From NCBI GenBank assembly GCA_016201085.1, contig JACQDO010000113.1:1-20977 (forward strand): DNA of 20,977 bases, read 5' to 3'. The number at the start of each line of letters is the position of its first letter. Positions within the stretch are counted from its first letter, which is position 1. The DNA comes from Hyphomicrobiales bacterium. Its GTDB lineage: Bacteria > Pseudomonadota > Alphaproteobacteria > Rhizobiales > Xanthobacteraceae. Positions 15,491-20,977 of this stretch are shown piece by piece. The notes beneath the pieces were generated by a model. The model saw nothing but the letters and a program-made list of their open reading frames with translations, ran no database searches and was not told where the DNA came from. The translations under genes and the position numbers were made by a program.

Positions 15491-16543
15491 ATGGAAGAAG
15501 CTCGAAAACCTGAGAGTGTGGGGATAAAGCCGCTGCTGCGTGTGCTTGAGGGTACGCGCGAGAAGACTCCACCGATCTGGATGATGCGGCAGGCCGGACG
15601 TTATCTGCCGGAATACCGTGCAGTACGCGAGAAAGCAGGCGGTTTTCTGGACCTCTGCTTCAATCCCGAACTGGCGGCTGAGGTGACCTTACAGCCGGTG
15701 CGGCGTTTCGGCTTCGATGCCGCGATCTTGTTCTCCGACATCCTGGTGATCCCGCTGGCGCTCGGCCGCAAGGTCGAATTTCAGGTCGGCGAAGGGCCAA
15801 AACTTGAACCGCTGACCGATGCCGCGGCACTGGATAGTCTACGCGAGCACATTGACGGCAAGGTGCTGGCGCCGGTCTATGAAACCGTGGCGCGGGTCAA
15901 GTCGGCACTCGACAAGAAAACCACGCTGATCGGATTTTGCGGCGCGCCCTGGACCGTGGCCACTTATATGGTCGCAGGCGAGGCAACGCCGGACCAGGCA
16001 CCCGCGCGTCTGTTTGCCTATCGCGATCCGGCCGGCTTCGGCCGGCTGATCGACCGGTTGGTGCAGGGCTCGATCGAATACCTGGTCGGCCAGCTCAAGG
16101 CCGGCGCCGAGTGCGTGCAGATATTCGATACCTGGGCCGGCGTGCTGGGCCCGGACCAATTCGAGCGCTGGTGTATCCAGCCGACGCAAAAGATCGTCGC
16201 CGGTGTGCGCGAACAAGTTCCCAATGCGAAGGTCATTGGGTTCCCGCGTGGTGTGCAGGCGATGGCGTTGCCTTACGTGCAGATGACCGGCGTGAACGGC
16301 ATCGGTATCGACTGGACATTCGAACGTGAAATCGCACGCGATATTCTTCAGCCGCGCACCGCCGTGCAAGGCAATGTCGATCCGCTTTCTCTGCTGGCGG
16401 GCGGCGCCGCGCTCGACCGCGAGGTCGACGACGTGCTGGCGAAACTTTCAGGTGGTCCGCTGATTTTTAATCTTGGCCATGGCATCCTGCCGGCAACCCC
16501 GATCGCGCATGTCGAGCGGATGTTGAAGCGGGTGCGGGGGTAA
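15491..16543 (+). CDS. hemE: Uroporphyrinogen decarboxylase
   Basis: HemE removes four carboxyl groups from uroporphyrinogen III to give coproporphyrinogen III in haem synthesis. The ATG at 15491 gives 350 residues, normal for the family. [11 protein letters not shown], the substrate-binding signature, is at 33-43. FSDIL carries the catalytic Asp at about 83, and [13 protein letters not shown] is at about 148-160. An in-frame ATG at 15437 would add 18 residues ([18 protein letters not shown]), but that segment is AT-rich and overlaps the candidate origin, so I prefer 15491, which has AAGAG just upstream. It heads a plus-strand haem set with hemJ further on. Confidence 0.95.
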   Translation: MEEARKPESVGIKPLLRVLEGTREKTPPIWMMRQAGRYLPEYRAVREKAGGFLDLCFNPELAAEVTLQPVRRFGFDAAILFSDILVIPLALGRKVEFQVGEGPKLEPLTDAAALDSLREHIDGKVLAPVYETVARVKSALDKKTTLIGFCGAPWTVATYMVAGEATPDQAPARLFAYRDPAGFGRLIDRLVQGSIEYLVGQLKAGAECVQIFDTWAGVLGPDQFERWCIQPTQKIVAGVREQVPNAKVIGFPRGVQAMALPYVQMTGVNGIGIDWTFEREIARDILQPRTAVQGNVDPLSLLAGGAALDREVDDVLAKLSGGPLIFNLGHGILPATPIAHVERMLKRVRG

Positions 16544-16723
16544 ACTACAATTCAAAAAACCGATGTAGGCGGCGTCCGATGTCTGTTCGCAACCGGGGCC
16601 AGTCGCCGATTGCAGCGGCACATTGCCCGAATAGCGACAACAGCAGTCATTGGCTCGGAGCTAATATCGCCCACCAAGTGGACGTTTCCGTTAAACCTGG
16701 GCTGGCAATTATCACCACACCGA
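16544..16723. other. Non-coding junction between hemE and the accessory cassette
   Basis: No credible gene is seen. Positions 16650-16669 match 8219-8238 at 17 of 20 bases, a shared fragment found only at the edges of the two insert-like islands. No rho-independent terminator for hemE is visible. Confidence 0.5.
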
Positions 16724-17341
16724 TCAGGCGGTCTCGCGCAACTGCACTATCTCGGCTTCCAACGCCTCGATGCGTTTGTCGCGCTCGTTAAACGCGACGG
16801 CGACGTCGGCGGCATCGAAGCGCTGTGGGATATGCTGCGCGCAATTCGCGTCCCAGGCGGAAACAGTAAAGAGGATCACCTGTTCGGGCCGCGCCTTGTA
16901 CCCTTCCGGCATCAGCTTTGCCGTTAGTTCGGCGTCGCCTTCGACGACGCGTGCCTCGCCCCAGATCTTGATGCGCAGCCGGCGCGCATAATCGATCAGG
17001 AACAGATAAGCCTTGGGATTATCCGCGAGGTTGCCGAGCGTGATGTATTGCCGGTTGCCGACAAAATCGGCAAAGCCGATGGTCTTATCGTCAAGCACCC
17101 GCAGAAAACCGGGTGGGCCGCCGCGGTGCTGGATATACGGCTGACCCTCCGTGTTCGCGGTGGCGAAGAAAATGCTCGTTTGCGCCTCGATGAAGCTCGT
17201 GAGATCGGGGGTGATGCGGGTCTGCCAGGAGCCTGCGGCCTCGCTGCGCTCGTAGGAGCGGCGAGAGCCCTTGCGAGTCTGTACGGCCTTGACGGAAGGC
17301 GTGAAGGCGATGTCGCTGGAATAAGTCTGGGTAGTGTCCAT
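16724..17341 (-). CDS. Pyridoxamine 5'-phosphate oxidase-like (FMN split-barrel) family protein
   Basis: From the ATG at 17341 the protein has 205 residues. Residues 38-165 fit the PNPOx-like split-barrel fold: FIEAQTSIFFATANTEGQPYIQHRGGPPGFLRVLDD, then FADFVGNRQYITLGNLADNP and YLFLIDYARRLRIKIWGEARVV. The C-terminus (NERDKRIEALEAEIVQLRE) is predicted to form a short coiled coil. Family members bind FMN or F420 and reduce or oxidise small molecules; the substrate is unknown, and it is unlikely to be the true PdxH. It lies 7 bp downstream of the VOC gene, probably in one operon regulated by the divergent LysR gene. Confidence 0.85.
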   Translation of the reverse strand: MDTTQTYSSDIAFTPSVKAVQTRKGSRRSYERSEAAGSWQTRITPDLTSFIEAQTSIFFATANTEGQPYIQHRGGPPGFLRVLDDKTIGFADFVGNRQYITLGNLADNPKAYLFLIDYARRLRIKIWGEARVVEGDAELTAKLMPEGYKARPEQVILFTVSAWDANCAQHIPQRFDAADVAVAFNERDKRIEALEAEIVQLRETA

Positions 17342-17348
17342 GATTACC

Positions 17349-17750
17349 TCAGATGGTCGATGGCAATTCGGGTGCGTGATACACGACTTCGATTCGATGC
17401 CCGTCTGGGTCAAGAACATAGGCTGCGAAGTAATTGGGGTGATATAGGCGGCGCAATCCGGGCGCTCCATCATCCCGACCGCCTTTGGCGAGCGCGGCGG
17501 CATGGAAGGCCTGGACAGCCGCTCGACCCGGTGCACGGAAGCACAGGTGCATGCCGAATGACGGCACGACACCTGGCTCCACAGTGATCGTGAACTCGAC
17601 GCCGAGCTGTCCGGCCATCGCGCCGTAGTCCGACCCGCGCCCATCGCCGAAGTCGACAGTGCGGACGATACCCAAGGTGCGTAGAACGGCGTCGTAGAAT
17701 TGGCGACTGCGTTCAAGACTTGCTACGCCAAGCGACACATGGTCCAGCAT
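17349..17750 (-). CDS. VOC family (glyoxalase/dioxygenase superfamily) protein
   Basis: This 133-residue protein has the paired beta-alpha-beta-beta-beta modules of the vicinal-oxygen-chelate superfamily: MLDHVSLGVASLERSRQFYDAVL at the start and FAAYVLDPDGHRIEVVYH near the end. Likely metal ligands are His4, His68 and Glu121. The superfamily includes glyoxalase I, extradiol dioxygenases and resistance proteins; the reaction cannot be assigned. It sits between the AhpD-like gene (24 bp) and the split-barrel gene (7 bp), so the three are probably co-transcribed. Confidence 0.88.
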   Translation of the reverse strand: MLDHVSLGVASLERSRQFYDAVLRTLGIVRTVDFGDGRGSDYGAMAGQLGVEFTITVEPGVVPSFGMHLCFRAPGRAAVQAFHAAALAKGGRDDGAPGLRRLYHPNYFAAYVLDPDGHRIEVVYHAPELPSTI

Positions 17751-17774
17751 CGTGCGGCTTGTCTGCGCGCCGCC

Positions 17775-18329
17775 TCAGGCCGCCGCCTTGCGGGCCGTGA
17801 CGACGGGAAAGTCGATGTCAGTCGTGGCGACCATGTTGATGTAGTTGGTCCAAGTATTCAGGGCGACGTGGAGCACGATCTCGATCACCTGCGCATCGTC
17901 GTAGCCGGCGAGCTTGACAGCACGGACGTCGTCTTCGCTCACACGGCCGCGCTCGCGCACGATCATGGCGGCGAAGCGGACGGCAGCGGCCGCCTTGGGG
18001 TCGTTGGAGGCGCCGTTGCGGTTGGCGGCGATTTCTGCATCGTCGAGTTTGGCGAGGTTCTTGCCGAGGTAGGTGTGGGCCGACAGGCAATAGTCGCAGC
18101 CGTTGATCTCGGCGACGGCAAGCGCGATGCGCTCGCGTGTCGGGGCAGGCAGGGCGCCGTTGTTCAGCGCAGCGGATAGTCCGAGGTAGCCTTCGAGCGC
18201 GGCGGGGCTGTTCGAGACAACGCGAAACAAGTTCGGCACCAGGCCGAGTTGCTTCTCGACAGCTTCAAGCAGTGACCGGGAAGCGGGGGGAGCGGCTTCG
18301 ATCGTGGCAGGAGTCGCGATGCGGGACAT
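17775..18329 (-). CDS. AhpD-like / carboxymuconolactone decarboxylase family protein
   Basis: The start MSRIATPATI at 18329, preceded by AGGAAA, gives 184 residues. The redox motif E-x3-C-x2-C-x3-H is intact: Glu74, Cys78, Cys81 and His85 in EINGCDYCLSAH. This indicates an AhpD-type thiol peroxidase or reductase partner rather than a lactone decarboxylase. It probably reduces peroxides or reactive electrophiles in the cytosol. It is the first gene of a leftward operon and diverges from the LysR gene 115 bp away. A longer upstream start is open but lies over the regulator gap. Confidence 0.9.
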   Translation of the reverse strand: MSRIATPATIEAAPPASRSLLEAVEKQLGLVPNLFRVVSNSPAALEGYLGLSAALNNGALPAPTRERIALAVAEINGCDYCLSAHTYLGKNLAKLDDAEIAANRNGASNDPKAAAAVRFAAMIVRERGRVSEDDVRAVKLAGYDDAQVIEIVLHVALNTWTNYINMVATTDIDFPVVTARKAAA

Positions 18330-18444
18330 GGTGGTTTCCTCTGGAAGTTGGCCGGAGCGGCTAACTCCAGACATCTAGGCCCTTCCATTGAAGAGAAGGA
18401 GATGGCATTATTGAGAGATATCCTCCTGAATTCTGGAAGGACAG
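18330..18444. promoter_or_regulatory. Divergent regulatory gap AhpD-like operon / LysR
   Basis: LysR regulators commonly bind such divergent gaps. An imperfect inverted repeat, TCCTCCT-GAATTC-TGGAAGGA, surrounds 18428-18433, just upstream of the lysR start and its GGAAGG ribosome site. This is a weak candidate operator for self-repression. I see no convincing -35/-10 pair. Confidence 0.4.
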
Positions 18445-19350
18445 ATGGATCGTCTTGAATCGATGTCGATCCTGCTGGAGGCGGTCGAAGCTGGCAGCCT
18501 ATCGGCTGCGGGTCGCCACCTCGGCATGCCGCTCGCAACTGTCAGCCGCAAGGTTTCTGAGCTTGAGACGCATCTCGGAACCCGGCTTTTCAACCGCTCA
18601 AAACGCCGACTCATGCTCACCGACGCCGGCCAGTCTTACGTCGCTGCCTGCAAACGCATTCTTGAGGACGTCGGAGAAGCCGAGCGCGCCGCGTCAGGCG
18701 AATACACCGCGCCGAAAGGCGACCTGATCATCACCGCGCCGATCGTCTTCGGCCGCCTGCACGTCCTCCCGGTCGCGATGGAATTCCTCAAGACCTATCC
18801 GGACATCAACATCCGGATCGTGCTGGCCGACCGCGTGGTCGATCTCTTGGAAGACCACGTCGATCTCGCCGTCCGCATCGGGGAGCTGCCCGACAGCAGC
18901 TTTGTCGCGACCAGGATTGGCTCGATCCGCCGTGTGGTGTGCGGGAGCCCGCGCTATTTTGCCGAGCGAGGTATGCCGCAAACCCCCGGTGAACTTGGCA
19001 CTCATGACTGCGTTGCCTTCGAGGGGCTGACGTCACCGGTTACCTGGATATTTAGGACCGGAAAGTCCGATGCGTCGGTCGCGATTCGCTCGCGGCTGAT
19101 CGTTAACACGGCTGAGGCCGCCATCGACGCAGCCATCGCAGGAGTCGGGATCACGCGCGTGCTTTCGTACCAAGTCGCGAATGCGGTGCGAGCCAGCACG
19201 CTTGTCGTGGCGCTTCAAGAGTTTGAGCCGACACCATGGCCTGTTAGTCTCGTCTATCCTGGTCAGCGGCTCTTGCCACTCAAGCTGCGTGCCTTCCTCG
19301 ATTTCGCGGTGCCGCGGCTGAAAGCGGGGCTGTTACAAGGCGCAATGTAG
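18445..19350 (+). CDS. LysR-type transcriptional regulator
   Basis: This 301-residue protein has an N-terminal winged HTH at about residues 1-60 (EAGSLSAAGRHLGMPLATVSRKVSELETHLGTRLFNRSKRRLMLTD split over two helices and the wing). The effector-binding domain covers about 90-295 (GDLIITAPIVFGRLHVLP, DLAVRIGELPDSS, GVGITRVLSYQV). Such proteins activate or repress a neighbouring operon on binding a small co-inducer. By position the target is the divergent AhpD/VOC/split-barrel operon, and the likely signal is oxidative or electrophile stress; both are inferences. The subgroup resembles the CrgA-like LysR proteins that control detoxifying enzymes. Confidence 0.93.
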   Translation: MDRLESMSILLEAVEAGSLSAAGRHLGMPLATVSRKVSELETHLGTRLFNRSKRRLMLTDAGQSYVAACKRILEDVGEAERAASGEYTAPKGDLIITAPIVFGRLHVLPVAMEFLKTYPDINIRIVLADRVVDLLEDHVDLAVRIGELPDSSFVATRIGSIRRVVCGSPRYFAERGMPQTPGELGTHDCVAFEGLTSPVTWIFRTGKSDASVAIRSRLIVNTAEAAIDAAIAGVGITRVLSYQVANAVRASTLVVALQEFEPTPWPVSLVYPGQRLLPLKLRAFLDFAVPRLKAGLLQGAM

Positions 19351-19530
19351 GAGCTTGGAGCACGACATCCGCTTTGCAGCCGATACCGGACACACGAAAG
19401 AACGAGACAACGCTCTTGTGATTTGAATTGCTCAAACCGTCGCGTATTTCCCTCAACCAAGCACGAAAAGACCCGCAGGTTGCGCCGTCCTGGAGGAAGC
19501 TGAAAACAACCGAGCAGAGAAACCTAACGC

Positions 19531-19953
19531 ATGTACCTCTGGATCAAAGCCTTCCACATCATCGCGGTCATTTCGTGGATGGCCGGCATGCTCTATCTGC
19601 CGCGGCTGTTCGTCTATCACGCGGCCGCCAAGCCGGGTTCGGAGCAATACGAAACCTTCAAGGTGATGGAGCGCCGGCTCTACAGGTTCATCATGACGCC
19701 GGCGATGATCGTCGCCTGGGTGATCGGCATCGCGCTGGTGTTCGAAGGCCAATGGTTCGCTTCCGGCTGGTTCATCGCAAAGTTCATCTTGGCGATCGCC
19801 CTGACCTTCGTGCACGGCCTGCTCGGACATTGGACGAGCCAATTCGCCTACGACCGCAACCGGCATCCGCAGAAATTCTTCCGTATCGTCAATGAGATAC
19901 CGACGGTGCTGATGATCGTCATCGTGATTTTGGCAACCGTTAAGCCATTCTGA
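19531..19953 (+). CDS. hemJ: HemJ-type protoporphyrinogen IX oxidase
   Basis: HemJ (140 residues; UPF0093) is the membrane protoporphyrinogen oxidase used by most alphaproteobacteria in place of HemG or HemY. The first helix, WIKAFHIIAVISWMAGMLYLPRLFVYH, carries the conserved histidines. Further segments are at about 55-72, 78-98 and 120-138. The ERRLYRFIMTPAM motif is diagnostic. It lies upstream of rho on the same strand; in relatives it is close to hemE, so the roughly 3 kb between hemE and hemJ here looks inserted. The 180 bp before it shows no gene. Confidence 0.93.
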   Translation: MYLWIKAFHIIAVISWMAGMLYLPRLFVYHAAAKPGSEQYETFKVMERRLYRFIMTPAMIVAWVIGIALVFEGQWFASGWFIAKFILAIALTFVHGLLGHWTSQFAYDRNRHPQKFFRIVNEIPTVLMIVIVILATVKPF

Positions 19954-20243
19954 ATTCACGTTAATTCGTGCAAAGCGGCGCGCCGCCTCTTGCGCGAAAT
20001 CTTAGCCCGCCTTATGTTGATTGCTCCCACCGAACGCAGGCGGATGCTAGTCGCGTTCCGGCCCCAAACGTTTGGGCCGGTCGCAGCATCGGGTCCCCCG
20101 GGCGCTATTTCCAACACCCTCGATACCCCAGACCTGCGATCTCTCTCTCCTCTCAAGTCTCTCGGTTCCGAGTCTTTTCACATTTTCCACGGCTCCCGTA
20201 GCCAAGACTCCACCGGTCACTTTTCCAAGGACGTAACCCCCCA
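19954..20243 (+). promoter_or_regulatory. Long rho leader with C-rich, G-poor rut-like segment
   Basis: The 290 bp before rho contain no gene. In 20111-20220 I count 46 C and 16 G in 110 bases, with repeated pyrimidine runs such as CTCTCTCTCCTCTC. This contrasts with the balanced GC of nearby DNA. Rho loads on C-rich, unstructured RNA, and autogenous attenuation of rho in its own leader is established in E. coli and other bacteria, so this is a plausible rut region. An AAGGA ribosome site lies at 20227-20231. Confidence 0.6.
20058..20080. promoter_or_regulatory. Near-perfect palindrome in the rho leader
   Basis: The core CCCAAACGTTTGGG is a perfect 14 bp palindrome, extended by CCGG and CCGG outer arms with one unpaired C. 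There is no T-run after it, so it is not a simple terminator. It may be a protein-binding site or an RNA stem upstream of the rut-like segment. Confidence 0.55.
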
Positions 20244-20977
20244 ATGCGGGAAATGAAACTTCAAGACCTCAAGTCCAAGACGCCGGCCGAACTCACCTCG
20301 TTTGCCGAAGAGCATCAGGTCGAGAACGCCAGCACCATGCGCAAGCAGGAGCTGATGTTCGCGATCCTCAAGCAGCTCGCGACGCAAGAAATCGACATCA
20401 TCGGCGAAGGCGTTGTCGAGGTGCTGTCCGACGGCTTCGGCTTCCTGCGCTCGCCGGAATCGAACTATTTGTCCGGACCCGACGACATCTATGTCTCGCC
20501 CTCCCAAATCCGCCGTTTCGGCCTGCGCACCGGCGACACCGTCGAAGGCCATATCCGCTCCCCGAAAGAGGGTGAGCGCTATTTCGCGCTCTTGAAGGTC
20601 AACACCATCAATTTCGAGGACCCCGAGAAGGCGCGCCACAAGATCAACTTCGACAACCTGACGCCGCTCTATCCCGACGAGCGGCTGAAGATGGAATACG
20701 AAGATCCGACCAAGAAGGATCTCTCCGCCCGCGTCATCGACATCGTGTCGCCGATCGGCAAGGGCCAGCGCGCGCTGATCGTCTCGCCACCGCGCACCGG
20801 CAAGACCGTGCTGCTGCAGAACATCGCGCACTCGATCACCGCCAATCATCCCGAATGCTATCTGATCGTGCTGCTGATCGACGAGCGGCCGGAAGAAGTC
20901 ACCGACATGCAGCGCTCGGTCAAGGGCGAGGTGATCTCCTCGACCTTCGACGAGCCGGCCTCGCGCCACGTGCAGGT
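20244..20977 (+). CDS. rho: Transcription termination factor Rho (C-terminus beyond window)
   Basis: Rho is the hexameric RNA-dependent ATPase that ends transcription of untranslated RNA. The ATG at 20244 ([10 protein letters not shown]) gives 244 residues before the window ends; the family is about 420. Residues 10-45 form the N-terminal helical bundle. Residues 52-120 form the cold-shock-like primary RNA site, with [24 protein letters not shown]. The Walker A loop PPRTGKT is at 182-188 and LLIDERPEE at about 210-218. A second ATG three codons later is possible. The long C-rich leader suggests self-regulation. Confidence 0.97.
   Translation, partial: MREMKLQDLKSKTPAELTSFAEEHQVENASTMRKQELMFAILKQLATQEIDIIGEGVVEVLSDGFGFLRSPESNYLSGPDDIYVSPSQIRRFGLRTGDTVEGHIRSPKEGERYFALLKVNTINFEDPEKARHKINFDNLTPLYPDERLKMEYEDPTKKDLSARVIDIVSPIGKGQRALIVSPPRTGKTVLLQNIAHSITANHPECYLIVLLIDERPEEVTDMQRSVKGEVISSTFDEPASRHVQ

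Noticed and set aside
20058..20080. Palindrome in the rho leader as a parS site
   Set aside because: The core does not match the conserved parS sequence (GTTTCACGTGAAAC type).
1..20977. CRISPR array, tRNA or rRNA genes, complete insertion sequence
   Set aside because: No regularly spaced direct repeats, no cloverleaf or rRNA signature and no transposase frame were seen on either strand.

Overview
The window is high-GC DNA that looks chromosomal. Gene content and order point to an alphaproteobacterium of the Hyphomicrobiales (Rhizobiales), most like the Bradyrhizobium/Rhodopseudomonas/Pseudolabrys side. This rests on remembered family resemblance and gene order, not on a search. Most of it is conserved housekeeping DNA. 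The accessory parts are two small insert-like islands and three families of palindromic repeats.

Layout. Positions 1-4745 (minus strand) hold a histidine operon, hisB - DUF2628 membrane protein - hisH - hisA - hisF - hisE, running into coaA, which is cut by the window start. Positions 4880-6850 (plus) hold hslV-hslU, separated by a double-hairpin repeat. Positions 6851-8364 form an AT-richer island. It carries one striking gene: a HigA-like DNA-binding domain fused to a dCTP-deaminase/dUTPase-fold domain that appears to lack the catalytic residues. It has its own candidate promoter and an operator-like inverted repeat. Positions 8365-10950 (minus) hold an Smr-domain gene with a palindromic repeat read in frame inside it, then mltA and a Tim44-like gene. 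Positions 11156-12175 (plus) hold fxsA and secB. Positions 12373-15138 (minus) hold dnaQ, coaE with an internal in-frame gap of about 55-60 codons, maf directly beside it with no aroE between, and a PPDK/PEPS regulatory-protein gene.

Positions 15139-15490, between that gene and hemE, have DnaA-box-like sites in one orientation and an AT-rich end. Known alphaproteobacterial origins lie next to hemE, so this is the best candidate for the chromosomal origin. From hemE the plus strand leads to hemJ and rho (cut by the window end). Between hemE and hemJ is a roughly 3 kb cassette of a flavin/PPOX-fold protein, a VOC protein, an AhpD-like protein and a divergent LysR regulator. The rho leader is C-rich and G-poor, as expected for a Rho loading site used in autoregulation.

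How the parts fit: his genes make histidine; coaA and coaE are the first and last steps of CoA synthesis; HslUV, SecB, DnaQ and Rho are protein and nucleic-acid maintenance; hemE and hemJ serve haem synthesis. The items most worth following up are the HTH/dead-Dcd fusion, the shortened CoaE, the repeat inside the Smr coding sequence, the candidate origin and the rho leader.
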